A stretch of 64,000 nucleotides of DNA from Struthio camelus (GCF_040807025.1 NC_090964.1:10750214-10814213); one strand, 5' to 3'; shown: positions 23,521 to 36,240, numbered from the stretch's first letter. The notes: generated by a model not told the origin, from the sequence alone. A program made the numbers and translations.

Positions 23521-25590
23521 TAACAGCTACTGCATGGGACATGGGGGCGAAGCGTGCCCTGTGAAAGCATCTCCACTGTGCAAAGGGGACCCAGCGCCCA
23601 GCTGCGAGGAGCCGCCGGCCGGCACCAGGACGGTGCCACGAGGCGCTTCCTGCAACTGCAAAGTGCAGCACCTGCAACTTCAGCGCCTGCTCTCACGTGC
23701 CCAGGTTTCCCAGCAGGGAGAGGCAAAAATCTCATGACCAGGCTCTCAAATCCTCTCCCCGCCTTTGAAAACCCCCCCTGCCTGTGCTCTCTTTAACATG
23801 TCCCAAAGGAGAAAGCCAAGGACCAGGTAAATGTAAACACACACTTGCTGGCTTAAACTGGCTTAGATAGCCAGGAGATAACCTACCGCGAAACACCGGA
23901 GATGCCATCACGCCTGCCTCGGGGAAGGCAGCTCTGCACGGTCCCTGATGCTGCTGCCCATCACGCAAGGAGCCCGGGCTCGTTACAAAACGCCCGAGCT
24001 GCTCGAGCCCCGTCAGCCATCGAACGCCAGCTGACCGGGGAGGGAGAGAACCTGCTTTTAAGGCGTCGGTGGTGCACAGTGTTACCTCCCTGGTGGGGCA
24101 GGAAAGGGTGGGCAGGTTCTGGATAGTGTTATTCTTGTTATTGGGACCTATCCAGAGGAAAGGTCTGTCTCAGCCTTAAAACATTAGGGGAAGGAGTTGC
24201 TGACAGGGACGGTGGCTCCGGCTCCCCTGCTCCTGGGGGAAAAAGTATGAATAAATTATTATGACTCCAAGAACAGTGGAAACTTCAGCAATAATTTCTG
24301 AAACTGACGACTGTGAAATTTCAATTATATCACTGAAGGGTGCTGGGGTGAATCAGGCCGGTAGGAAGCACAGAGCTGAGCCACCGCGCTGCGTGCAGGA
24401 GGGGCTGCAAGGAGCGCGGCGGAGAGGGAGCCGCAGGGGATTAGCGAGACGCACGCGGCGCCGGATCGGTCCAGAGGGAGGGGAACGGAGGTCCCCAAAT
24501 ACCCCGAGGACCTCCCTGCTGGGGAGCTGTGAATGCCCCGAAGAGCGAGGGGAGCGTCTAGAGGAGCCCAGGGGCGAGGAATGGGGCCGGAGCCTGGCGC
24601 GGGACGCTGCCTCTCGCGGAGCCACCCATGGCGGAGTTTGGGGAAAACTGAGGACACGGTCGGCCTGCAGATCCCAGCACCAAGTCGTTCCCATGTTGAC
24701 TGTTCACAGGGCTTCGAAGCCTGGCGTGTGCTGAGGCCCCGGCAAGATTGTCTTCGGGAGGCTCTGCAGCGCCCTGTGCAGTGCCCTGTGCAGTGCCCCA
24801 TGCAGCGTCCTGTGCAGTGCCCTCTGCAGTGCCCTGTGCAGTGCCCCGTGCAGTGCCCCATGCAGCACCCCGTGCAGTGCCCACGCAGTGCCCCGTGCAG
24901 TGCCCCATGCAGCACCCCGTGCAGTGCCCACGCAGTGCCCCATGTAGCGCCCCGTGCCCTTGCAGCAAAGCAGCTGCAACACGAGCGCTTAGGCAAGCCC
25001 AGAGCATCCCGGAGCCAGAGCCCGAGTGCAAGGGGCCGGCGTCGCGGTGCTCCCGTGAGCCGGAAACAAAACCCCTAAAGCCCTTAGAGCTCCACAACGA
25101 ACACCGTCAAACGGCGCTGGCAGCCCGCGAGGCCGCGCTGCCTCCCAGGGGGGGCCCTGCGGAGCCGGCCGTTCAGCCGATTCCCCGAGCTGGCTGGAGT
25201 CAACGGGCCGGAGGGAGGGCGAGTTCCAGGGGCGATGGCTTGGCACTGACCTGGGCGGAAAACTGCGCCGTTTGCCCGCAGGGGACGGGGGGCCAGCCTG
25301 CGGCGGGGGAGCCGGGCGCCCCGAGCAGCTCGCGCGCTCCGCCGCTGCACCGCGCTGCCGCCCAGGGTGGGACTGAGCGTTTAGCAGGATCCCGGAGACG
25401 GTGACATCCCCGGGGACCCGACGGGGATTACAGAACGAGAGGCGTCCGTGGCCGCCCGCCTCGGGCGTAAGCCCGGCTCGGGCAGCAGGGATTTTGCAGG
25501 CCGTGTCCTGATCCGTGCCCCGCTGGCAGGCACCACGGGGCGTCGGGAGCCGGCTCTGGGGTGCTCCCAGCCCACCGGCAAACCGGCACT
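23521..25590. other. CpG-rich region around the 12-bp minisatellite
   Basis: GC-rich unique sequence at 23521-24240 and 24360-24770, then the minisatellite, then CpG-rich sequence to 25570. Long frames on both strands (157-223 codons) derive from GC-rich composition and the repeat. No gene recognised. Confidence 0.55.
24771..24961 (+). repeat. 12-bp minisatellite
   Basis: About 16 tandem copies of GCCCTGTGCAGT and variants (GCCCCATGCAGC, ACCCCGTGCAGT), with two 11-bp copies (GCCCACGCAGT). The pattern of cap-gtgc and cat-gc variants repeats as small blocks, suggesting unequal exchange of groups of units. It lies in a CpG-rich stretch, and the long frames through it are repeat artefacts. Confidence 0.9.
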
Positions 25591-25830
25591 GTAACAGCCC
25601 ATTAATTACACCATTTAATTAGATAACGAATATTCATATTTCAGTAATGACTCCGCTGTTCATTCTGTATTTAGCGCCTCGTGCTTGGGTGACGCAGTGC
25701 TCTCCTAATGAACAACCACTTAGAATTTTAAAAAGTGGAGGATATCTTTCTGAGTTAATTACCTTGAAATTAGCTTAATCACAGCTCATTTAAACTTATC
25801 TAAACAACAGCATGAGGAACTCTAGGAAAA
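25591..25830. promoter_or_regulatory. AT-rich candidate enhancer
   Basis: Flanked by GC-rich DNA and packed with homeodomain-type sites: CCATTAATTACACC, TTTAATTAGATAACG, GAGTTAATTACC, AAATTAGCTTAATC. Candidate conserved element by composition and motifs. Confidence 0.45.
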
Positions 25831-28110
25831 CTTGGTTTCAGCCTTACTCAGCGTTTCCCCCGAGCTCCTGGCTCCCTGGGAAGGCAGCGCAGGGCAGCGA
25901 GGTCCCTCCACGGGGGACCTGTCCGCGTCGCTGCAGCCCCAAAAACAGCAGCACCTGGTGCTGCGAAGCCACCGCAGCCTTCAGGACTCAGACACGAAAT
26001 CATCAGCACCGCCACGGAGAGACTGTCCTCAGCACTTAGCAAACGGTAGCGGAGAGACCCAGTACTCGGCTTTGTCCTTTACCATTAGCCCTTCGGAGGT
26101 CACTCCTGACTTCGGCCTGTCTCGGCACCTTTCCAGCCCTCCCCGGTAGCTACAAAAGCCGGCATTACCAGACCGACGTGATATAATTTAGACTGTCGCT
26201 GCTGCTGCAATTAAGCATGCTCTTCTTCGTCTTGCTCTCCGCAAATGCGGGCATAAGGAGCAATAAACATCCCTTTAAGGTTGTGCTCTCTCAAATTGCC
26301 TTCACATGTCCAGCAGAGTCACAGAACTGCTCTATGCTGCAAGCTGTGATGCTTTATTTTAATTCTCTAATCACCGTAATCACTGAGATGCACCTGAGTA
26401 AGGCAGTGCCTTGCATGAACAAAGGAGGGCACAGAGCAAAGGTCCCTGGTGCCAAAGGCACCTTGCTCTTCAGAAGTGGCCGAGTAGCAGATGGCTCCCC
26501 ATGCGCCTGGCCCAGGCCCCGGTCGCTGCACCGCTTCGTGCTCCAGGTGAGCACAGCCCTGATGAGCCTGGGAAAGCGCCCCCGTCCATCGCCTGGGCGG
26601 TGCGTCCCTCACCCAGGGCATGGGGACTCGGCCACCGAGAGCTGGCACCACAGCGCCCAAATGCTGCCCCAGACAAGGTCCGGTGGACCACTGGTCTGAG
26701 GTGTCTGCTGAGCTGCCCAGAGGAGCCTCCAGACTGCACTCCTCGCTGAAGGTCATCCCCAGTCACCTCCGAGTCTGCTTTCTTCCTTGTGTCCTTCCCC
26801 CTCCAGCCTGGATGCTGCAGTTCCTCGTGTCCCCGCTCCGTTGCTCCTTGGCAGGTGGCAGCTCAGCCAAATGCTCCACCCTTGGCCCACCAGTGCTCAG
26901 AGGTCAGCAAGGCCCCACGATACCGCTGCTGTCCTGAGCGTGCGCTGGCCTCTCGCTGTGCCCCTGCAAGGGCCACGGGCGCAGCGGGCTCGTCACCCTG
27001 CCGCATGCCATCACCGCCTCCCCAGGACATGCTGTGACTGCTGCACATGCCCAGGGCAAGCAGTGGGTGTTCAGCACCCCTTTCTGTGGGCTGGCAAGGT
27101 CTCATCACCCGCCAGCTGCTCTGCCTCGTGTCGTGCCCAGCCTGGTGCATGAAGGTCATTGGCTTGGCTCAGGCCACATTAAACCTGCAGCTCGAGGTCA
27201 TCCCTCCTGTGTCTGCGGTCCGACTTGAGCAGCTGTGCTGCAGCTCCGCTGCATGTCCAGGGCTGGGGCATCGTGAGGTCTGTGCAAAGCTACAGACATA
27301 ATGCGTGGGAATTAGCTGTGCTACGCTCTATTGACTTTGTGCAAGGAGGGTTCGTGTACAAGGATGCTTGAACATTTCAACAAAACCCAGAAAGGCTCCT
27401 TCAGGACCGCACAGATCTTCCGTTGCCAGATCAGAGCGAGCTCAGGAACGAAGAGGCAGTGATCATGGCTCTCCAGCGAGGTGAAAGACAGCTTTTGCTG
27501 CTGTCTTTAACAAACATCTTCGGGTGTGCAGGGGGGAAGGTAGTTCTTGACATTTTAATAAGAACTTCACACTCCTATTACTAAAATGACTAATTATCTC
27601 TTTTGGAGATAAAAATTAGGTTAGCTTCCCTGTATTTGAAATATAAACTGGGGCTAAGCAGAAGGCTACTTCAAGGATGTTTCGGCTGTCTTTGCCCCGG
27701 GAGAGCCAGACGGTGTTCAGCAGAACACCTTGTTGTGCGTGAGCTGATGTGAGCGTACGCCAGCTGCAATTAGGTTTCATCTCGGCTTTCTTGCTTCAGT
27801 CCTCAAATCCTCCCAGTTCCTCCAGTGAGATATCTCAATCCTTCTCACAGGCTTCACGCAGCCCACAAATATGAGAAGCATGTTACTCCTTTCTGTGTCG
27901 AATTGATTTGGATATTAATTGTATGTGACCTGTTGACTTCAGCTCAAGCAGAAACCACCCTGCAATTAGTTTACTTAACTGCTCTGTCTCTTGCAGTAGC
28001 TGTCAAGAATAATGAATTAACCCTGAATTTGATCCTGAACGGAGAAACTTCACACTGGAACAAGTTTATTATTTCATGTGCTTTACAGAGTTCCTGAACT
28101 TCATGTTAAG
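25831..28110. other. Intergenic, no gene; includes paired GATA hairpin
   Basis: GC-moderate sequence to about 27530, then low-CpG sequence 27541-27660 and 27820-28110. A palindromic pair of GATA sites (TTATCTC 27594-27600, GAGATAA 27606-27612) with extra outer pairing CTAA/TTAG lies in the first low-CpG piece. A 90-codon + frame at 27825-28097 is not recognisable and probably chance. Confidence 0.5.
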
Positions 28111-31100
28111 ATCTAATCAATCGAACATCTGGGTCTCCTGGAGGCTGAAGCAGGATCATGCAATATTTACACCAGTATTCTGAGATGAAAGACAGCGATG
28201 AGTCTTGGGAAGAAAGCTCTGTGCAGAAGGATAAAACGAAGCGAAGGGAAGCCAGAACTGAAACCCGCACGGCCCAGCAAAGCCCGCATAGGAGAGGGTG
28301 CAGCGATGTGTCCTGAGCGCGGCGGTGCCGAGGAGGCGTCCGTGCCGCGGGGCCGCGAGGCTGGGTGCCAGGGTCTGGCCCCACTCAGCGGTGGCCAGCG
28401 ATGCGCCGTGACGTGAGGTTGGCCATTGCCAGAGCCCCCGCATCTGCTCCCCGCACCGGGGAGGGGAGAGGGGGCTGCGGAGAGGTAGAGCTGCAGCCCA
28501 CGGCTGTGGATGCAATTAGGAGCAATTTCCTTTTGTTTGCTATCAAAGGAATACAAGGGAGGGTGCATTATTTTCTCTCTTCAAAAAGAACGGATAACAG
28601 CGCCAGCGCAGTTATCCTGAATAACATAGTTTCTGTTTCTATAACTGTTCAGCGTTGGCAGCTGCATTGCTAGGTGACTTCTCTCCTGTACAACCACGCA
28701 AATGTCACCACCCAGGAGGACTGGGTAACGCGGCCCTCTCCGAGGAAGGAGAGAGAGGCACATGTTGTTTAAATGTGAAATTTATTGTTTTATAAGGAAA
28801 ATCATGGCAGGTTCTGATGCTGCTTTCACAGAGCACCGTGGGCTTGTGAGGTCTGGGCATCGCCGGGCAGCTTTTCTGCGTTTTGCACGAGTTCAGGACT
28901 GTTCACCCGGGGGGCCAGGCGAGCTCAGCCGGCCGGACCAGGGCCAAGAAAGCCCAGCCCGGGTGAGGGAAGGGACTGCCGGATCCCATGATCCGCTAGC
29001 CCAGCGTGGAGAGCAACGCAGCAACAGGAGCTCACGCGTTCCTGTGCTCCCTCCCCTCCCCAAACCCACCACATACGTCTCATTTCTAATATGCTCTGAA
29101 GTTCGACTTAAAGTGGAAGGAGAACCCTTTAACAGCAGATTTTAGCTCGCAGAGCAGGTTTCATGGCAAATTCCCCTTGTGAGCGCCTAGCCGTGCCGCG
29201 TGGTGGCAGGAGATGCTGGGAGAGCCCCTTCGCCGCGGCAGTGCCAGCGCAGGCACGGGGAAGAACGGAGGAAGGTGAGAGCAGAAACCCTCAGAGAGCT
29301 CATTAGTGGGAAGCATCCTCCAACTGATGCCTTCTGGTTGTCGAACCCGGGTCTGCTCAAGCATTCAACCAAAAGCATAAAGAAATAAGTATCCTGAGCA
29401 CAAAGCGGGGGAGCGCGGTGGACGGGCTGGGCCAGGGAGATGCAATTACCTCCGACAAGAGCGTGCTGGGTTGTAGTTTTTTCCAGAGTGTATGCTGAGC
29501 TGCATGTGTTGGCAGCTAGCTCCCGACTCCTCTCCGCAGAGGTGGAAAACTGCCTGCCGGGAGCCCCTGCGTTAGTGAGAGCGAGCATGTTAGGTATCTT
29601 TTGTCCTTGCACCACAAAAGCCTTTCCTACCGCCTTGCTCCTCCCCTTCTGGAGGACACCAAAGGAAAGCAGAAAGGTGGCCCATTAGTCGTGGAGCATG
29701 GGTCACGCAGGCCCAAACACACATGGATAATTTGTGTTCATTGGGTCAGAAAACAGCTTTTCCAGCCCCTTGCATCCCTCTCCTGCATGGCATGACAACA
29801 CAGTGCTGGGCGAGCGGGTGGGAATTCGGGACCAAGCCTCGCAGCTCTGCAGCCCTGGTGGCATCAACAGGCCCTGCCGCGGTGAAGTCCCACCTCCAAG
29901 GAGGTCCTGCGGCTGCAGCACACACCTCCCCATGCGGCAGGGTCCATAAGGGTCTCCAGCCCCAGGCAGACAGGTGCCCCGGGACGTAAAGACAGCACAG
30001 GAGCTGGAAGCGTGTTTCCATTATACGGTGCCCATTTGTAGCTAATGAAATCAGAGGTGGCTTCCAGGAGGCATGTATTTGCAGCCTGTTACGCAGGGCT
30101 AAGGCATGTTCTGCCGCGGAATGACAGGCAACTGAGCAACGTAGCTATCTAATTGCAGGTTTGCTGTATGAACAAATTATTTCCACCATGCCGGCACTTA
30201 ACAGAAGCAGCTCCCTTCAGGGATACTCTTATTTCCCATACCATGAAAAATTTAAGTACTATTTAGGGCCTGTTTTACCACTCTTATGTTTGTGCACCTC
30301 TCATTAGCAATAGTAGGAAGCCTTGTGTTGCACTTAGAGTGGAAGTGACCCCTATGTTTTAAAATCAGACACCATATAGAAATATTTCAGGGCTCCTCCA
30401 GAAGAGAAATAAATACAACTCTCACCACTGCAATGAGATACCCAGTCCCTCTGGCTTAGTCATTTAGTCTGCAGTTAGCAACAAGGTGAATATTTAATTC
30501 CAGACTGATTTTTGCTGCTGTTTATTTGTGTGTGTGCTCCTTTTCTAATAACAATGCAAGCCATATGGTGCCTCCAGCACTGGGATTGCAGCCATGGGGG
30601 TAACAGATGCAAAATGGCCCAAGATAATAGATGGAGAAGTTTGTCTTCTCACTTTTGAGGAGTTAAAAAAGCTACCAAACACAACAACATGAAATATTCA
30701 GCAAATTAAAACATGCCTGGAGTACATAAAGGGCAGTCCTTCAGGAAATGATTTCTTCTGGGTACCCTTTCTAGGACACTTGGAAGGCGCAGCTCCAGAA
30801 GCCGGAGGCTGCTGCACTTGCAGGATGCTGAACAATAGCAGCTGCAACCTGCTTCCCCGGGTCCTTTCGGGAATGGGCCCAAAAAAGTCTGTCCAAGATG
30901 GGGCAGAAAAGGCCTGGCCTAGGGAGAGGGACCAGAGGGCACCTTGAGGTCCTTCTCAGTTACTGAAATTCCCTTTCTCTTGCCCTTTCCTCCCCAGAAG
31001 CTGGCCTTGCTTGCTGACACCAGACTGGACTCTGCAGAGTCCCGCTTCACCCAGGCAGGCAAGCCCTCTTTTCCAAGGACTTCCAGACCCACTGGCTCAA

Positions 31101-31450
31101 CACAATGGCAGCAAAATGAAGAAAAGGCTGTTGGAATAACTCCGCTAGCTCCTGCAAAGAGCAGAGAGTTGGTGGGAAACAAGTCAAAACGTTAGCAGCC
31201 CATTTCAACACTCAGCTCAGCCCGCACTGGAGCTTGGCTCTTGTTCAGAGCCTGCTCCCCTGCCCTTGCCGGCCTGCCCCTGCCCAAGGGGAAGGAGGGA
31301 GCTTGGCAGGCTGAAACAGAGGCGCCCACCAGGCCTGCAAATCTAGGCAAGCTTTTAGAGGATATTCTGCTTGGGTTCATTGCTTTCATTGCGCTGCCTA
31401 GTTTGTGCAAAGCTGATAGTGCTCATCGGCGAAGACTTTAAACCAGGACT
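28111..31450. other. Intergenic, no gene recognised
   Basis: 28250-28500 is CpG-rich, 28501-28800 AT-rich, and 28850-29980 GC-moderate. 30001-30760 is unique, CpG-poor and moderately AT-rich, possibly regulatory. No exon, RNA gene or transposon was recognised. Confidence 0.55.
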
Positions 31451-31730
31451 TATAAATGACACCACAGTTCCACAAATGTCACTTCCATTGAACTGTTATT
31501 AGTTTATTGATTTGTTTTAAACAAGCAGATAAATGCTTAATCTGAACAGCAACAGCGCTCTCATCATAAAGGGAATTAGTGTTTAAAGTGTGCCTGGCTC
31601 ATTAGCAGACTTATTGCATTTTGTCACCGTTTCCAGGACTCTCAGCCAAACCTTTTAATTATATGCATTCTCAGTAAAACTAATCAGTTAAGCTCCCTCA
31701 GACTAAATAACTAGGCAGATTTGCAGTGAA
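31451..31730. promoter_or_regulatory. AT-rich candidate enhancer
   Basis: CpG-poor block containing the inverted FOX-like pair TTGTTT-T-AAACAA at 31512-31524, CTCATTAGCAG and CCTTTTAATTATATGC. Candidate by composition and motifs only. Confidence 0.4.
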
Positions 31731-32230
31731 ATTGCAACCCACTTCTCCCATCTCTCCTTGAAAAAGTGCATTTTAGTGGCATTGGCACCTGCAAGCCTAC
31801 AGCAAGTGGTAGGAGCAGGTGGCAAGATGCGTAAGGACAGAGATGATAGGGGTCAGGGCGAGGGGTAACCGACGGGCGGCCAAGGGCCAACCCCTTCCCT
31901 CCCACCGCTGCCCTGGAGAACAGAATCCGGCTCCTCACCTCCCTCCAATGGGGCTGGAAATTCAGAGAGGAAAATTCTCCCGAAAAGCTAATTTCTCTGA
32001 GAGGTATCATCTAGCTATCAGCATGTTGCTGCCTTCGAATGTGGAGGAAGCTCCTTCTCTCAGAATAGTTTATAAGGTGAAGTGATAAACTGCAGTAACT
32101 GGCTGAGAAATATAGCCACCACCTCCAGGCAACTGGTGAACAGCCGATGAACCCAGCAAATTCATCACTCAGTTGTCAAAGGACAACGAGAAGCAGAGGT
32201 TGGCTGCTGGTCGCATGATTTATTTCACCG
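31731..32230. other. Intergenic, no gene recognised
   Basis: Unique sequence of ordinary composition leading into the large CpG-rich block. Nothing recognised. Confidence 0.55.
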
Positions 32231-32570
32231 TTTCTCGGCGAGGTGCGTGCAGAGTCAGCGGTTCTGCTCCAGCCCTCTCCTGCGAGCGCCCAGGGCGCTC
32301 AGCTCGGTCCCCAGGGAGCTACAACTCTCTGCTTGTTAAGACGAAAATAAAGATACTGTTCTGCTTAAAAGTATTTTCCACTCAGTTAGCACTCAGCAAA
32401 GAAAAACGTCGGTGCCTCTCCTCCTCTCTGGCTCGGCCGCTGCAGCGCTTCCCAGAGACAGTAAAGCTTACGGCTGAAAAGGATGCTTTGGTGGCAGCGT
32501 TTCCGCTGTGACCATCCTGCCTGCGAGCTAGCGAACAGCAGGCCACCCTCTCCGGAGCCGTCGCCCGGCC

Positions 32571-32617
32571 CCGGCTGGCGTCCCCGCCGGCTGGCGTCCC
32601 CGCCGGCTGGCGTCCGC
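32571..32617 (+). repeat. 16-bp GC-rich tandem repeat, about three copies
   Basis: GCCGGCTGGCGTCCCC occurs as a 15-bp first copy at 32571, a full copy at 32586 and a third copy ending CCGC at 32602. Short array inside a CpG-rich block. Confidence 0.9.
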
Positions 32618-34910
32618 GGCTCTTCTCCCCGGCGCCGGCTGCCCTTCTTCCAGCGGCCACAGCTTCGTTCCCGAGCTGCCCGCGCACGGCTGGGGCGTCA
32701 GCGGGTGTTCGTCCAACGCCGCCCTTCGTTAAGCGCTGACGAGTGAAGCCCCCCAACGGCCTGGTCGGCTTGGCCCTTGCTGCTGCGGTGCGTGGGAGAA
32801 GGGGGCGCTCGGCCTCCGGTCAGACCTGCAGCGCGGGCACCTCGGCAGCCCAGGGAGGCGTTCAGCTTCCCGCGTGGCTAGCGGGAAAGGGCTGAAGCAT
32901 CATCCTTGGCAGGGCCTTGCACCGCCAAGGGGGGGTCGGGCCGGGAGCCCCCCAGGCCTTGCAGAGCCGTGGCGGGTCCCGGCCCTCGGCTGGGGGGAGC
33001 GCGGGAGCCAGGCGGAGCCGCGAGCCCCGCGGTGCGCTGCGCGGCCGGCGCTGTTTGCAGCGGGCCGCGCCTGGAGGGCGGTGCGAGGAGGGACGCGGCG
33101 ACGGCCGGCCACCTCTGGTCGCCCACCCGCTGGTTTTCCGGCTCAGCAGCTGCTGCAGGGCTGGTGGCTTTTGGCCCTTCCTACGCGGCACGCCGGCGCA
33201 AACGGTCGCGGCCGGTGGCCGCTGGCGCCGGAAACGGTGAAGCAGCGGTTCCTGCCGAGAGCCCCAAAACGCGGTCAGCGTCTCGCCTTCCTCTCCGCTT
33301 GCCCGCGCGGACGCGCTCTCTGCAGCCCGGCGCGGCCGCCCTGGCCAGCGCCGCCGGCGGACGCCAGCACCCGCCGCCCGTCCCGCCGGCGGCTCCCCGC
33401 GCCACGCTCTCCGCTGGACTCGCTCCCCGCACCAACGCAGCCTTTTTCCCCTGTCTTCTCCTGCCTCTTGCCCTCCACCTCCATCCCCAGCACCTCCCCG
33501 CTGCAGCGACGAGAGCAGCCGACGAGGGGGCCGGGAGGCTGGGGCCGGCGGCGGCGGGGGCCCTGCGCGGCGGAGCGGCGCCCCGGCCCGCGGCGAGAGC
33601 TCGGGGCGCAGCAGCAGCTCCTGGACAGGGAGCTGAGGCTCTGTGCTGCCCCCAAGCCCTCGGCCTTGTCCTCGGCCTTCTCTCCTGCTGCAAGACGTCC
33701 CACCTGCCGTGGACCCAGAGCCCAGAAACCTTGGGGGCGCGTGACCTTCGTGGTCGCTGCCCCCCTTGGCATCCTGGAAAGTTACTGGTCCTGCAGCAGT
33801 ACAGTCAGCTCATATTTAGCCGAAAATTGTCGGTTTCTATATGAGTAAACGTACTTTAAAAAACGCTAAGGCTAAGGCACGTTTTCTTCCAACATTTTCC
33901 CTTGAAGAGGTAAAATCTGTTTTCCAGTGTTTTTCAAACACTGTGAAAAATCAAAGCAATAGCTTGAAAATGAAATTGCCCTCAAACTGCTTCTAAGCGA
34001 AAATTAACCCGGCCAGACAGTTTGCCCCGGAGCTGGAGCCCGGGCGCCTTGCAAGGACGCTGCCGCAGCTGGCCGTGCCCGGTAGAGCCGCCGGCCCTGA
34101 GGCCACCGGCTTGGTCCTGTCCTTCCGCTCCTCCTCTCCGGAGGTCCCTGGAGGGAGCCGGGGCCTGGCGGTCCCTCCCGCCCAGCAAGGCCTTGGCGCA
34201 GCGCCGGGCGCCTCTCGCCGGGCTGCTGTCGGCGGCCGGCGGCAACGCTCGGGGCCGGCAGAAAGGCCACAGTGAGGAGGCAGGAGAGTTGTAAGTAGAT
34301 CAGAACGGTAATGAAAGCTCCTAACGCGCTCTCTGGGCTCGTCTGCTGCGGAGGGAAACGCGGGCGAGTGGAACAGCAAGCAGGAGTCCGTTCTCCTCGC
34401 CCCGGCATCCCGCTCCCCTCCCGGCGCCTCTTCTCCTTCCGGCCCCGGTCGCCGGGCAAGAGTTGGGCTGCGGTGGGCAGGACGAGCCCCGCGCCGGCGG
34501 GGAGGGCGAGCTCCTCCAGCCCCCGCCGCGCCGGGCCGCAGCCTCCCCATTTACTCCAGATGCAGCGGAGAGTGAACGGCAAGACACGGATCACCCTGAG
34601 GCAGAGGCTGCTGAGGTGGATTACCTGGCTCGGCCGCTTGCTCCTCGCTTTCCCCAGGCTCGCCTCCTTGTCTCCTTTGGGGGGAAGTCTGGTTTCCGAG
34701 GCGTACGAGGTTCCTGGCTCCGCGGCCTGGGCTCCGGCACGGCACGTCTCTGCCGGCTCCCGGCCGGCGGCCCGGCGAGGCGCCTGGCGAGCGGCTGCTG
34801 TGAGCGGGCCTCGGCCCCAAACCCGCTGCCCTGGCCGGCGCCGTCAGACTGAGCCCCGGTGGCCTCCTCGCGCCCAGGCCGCCGCTCACCCCGCAGCTGC
34901 CTGCGGGCGC

Positions 34911-34970
34911 CCGTGCTCGCCGGGGCCGTGCTCGCCGGGGCCGTGCTCGCCGGGGCCGTGCTCGCCGGGG
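34911..34970 (+). repeat. Perfect 15-bp tandem repeat, four copies
   Basis: CCGTGCTCGCCGGGG is repeated four times without a mismatch (34911, 34926, 34941, 34956). The perfection indicates recent expansion. It sits in the large CpG-rich block at 32-35 kb. Confidence 0.95.
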
Positions 34971-35030
34971 CCGACCTCCTGGGCCGAGAGGCAGCGCTCT
35001 GAGTCGCCCCCTGCGAGGAGCGAGCTCCTA

Positions 35031-36240
35031 AAGCGCGCCTACCTAAAGGTGACTTTTGCCTCCACCCCTGGGTGCTCTACGGAAACCGGAGCTGGAAGCG
35101 CAGCAAATGCTGCTGCTCCCTATTTGATTAGCCAGGAACGGTGACTTCCCCGCCGTGATCTCCCCTGCTCTGGCAGTGGGAGGCACGCCTGAGACAAGTG
35201 CGTGACTTGTCCGTTCGTACAGCGCAGCAAAGCAGGAGTCGCAGCCTCTGCTCTGGCCCGGCAAGGCTAAATTGCTGGCTACATTTGTCCATAAACACCT
35301 TGCGTTTATCGTGCGCTGCCGTTCCAGCGGAGGAGGAGTTTTACCAAGGACACAGAGGAGACCATGCAGGGGTCCGCAGCGGTCTCCCCTAAGGGCCAGC
35401 AACGCGTAGGAGCCTTTTAAGGCAGCAGTGAGGCAGGGTCACTCTCTTTCCACCTTAAAGAATTCAGCGCTTCACCCTGCAAATTACGTGCAAAACAGGC
35501 AAATACGCTCCATCCCCCTTTTACAGTGACTGCAGCCATCAGAGGCCAGCTCTGACTTGCTCCTGGGGTCGAGAAAGCTTGAGCTCTGCAGGCACAGCCC
35601 CCAGGTTGGTAGCGTGAGTGATTTGCCTTAATTCCACCTCTTCCTGCTGCGCAGGGGGCGGGAGCCGGGATCCCGCCGGTGACAGCGGCAGCAGAGCTAG
35701 CCCCGGGCTGCAGCATCGCCGGCGCCCGCCGGGCAGCGCGGGCAGGCTGGCAGCGTGGCATCGTTCTGCGCAGCCTTGCTCTTGCTCTCCACCTCGGTCT
35801 CTGGTTTGTCTCCGGGTTAAACGTCCACGGAGGCAAATTTTGTTCTTGGTGGGAGGGGGATTTTTGAAGCAGAGGGTAATCTGAGACGCGCCCAGAGGAA
35901 GCGGCGCCTCCCCGAAGGGTCTCGCGCCCTGCGCCCCGCGGGGAGCTGCCGGCAGAGCCGGCCGGAGGCAGAGCCGTGCGGAGCCCGCCTGTCCCGTGCC
36001 TGCAGCAGCCGAGTGCTGATGTAAGACCTTCCCGTCTCCCTGAAGCTGGACTTCCCAAACACTGTCCTCGCTATTCCCCAGGGTTTCCACTGCGGAAAAT
36101 CCTAGGGGCTCTGAAGCCTGTCTGGGAAATGCAAAGTAGGATACAGATTTGTTCGGATTTGGGGATTTTTTTAGAGGTGGCGAATTCCTGAGAGCGGCCT
36201 TGCTTCCCCTCCTCCTCTGTCTCTTCCTCCTGCTCCCTTT
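35031..36240. other. Intergenic, GC-moderate, no gene recognised
   Basis: Ordinary sequence with a CpG-rich patch at 35640-36020. A CTCF-like core (CGCCCCCTGCGAG) sits just upstream at 35005-35017. No exon recognised. Confidence 0.5.

Larger units (their letters stand above)
32231..35030. other. Large orphan CpG-rich region (about 2.8 kb)
   Basis: The most extensive CpG-rich stretch apart from the ZC3H12A promoter, interrupted by an AT-rich piece at 33830-34010. It holds the 16-bp and 15-bp tandem repeats. Several frames exceed 250 codons on the + strand and overlap each other in different frames, the signature of stop-poor GC-rich DNA rather than coding. It could hold an unannotated promoter. 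Confidence 0.55.

Noticed and set aside
24325-25404. Long Cys/Pro/Val- and Gly/Ala/His-rich frames on both strands
   Set aside because: Produced by the 12-bp minisatellite and surrounding CpG-rich DNA; overlapping in many frames with no known domain.
32874-33848. Overlapping + strand open frames of 324 and 312 codons
   Set aside because: Two different frames are open over the same interval with opposing minus-strand frames as well, as expected for stop-poor GC-rich sequence. No recognisable domain, splice structure or homologue.
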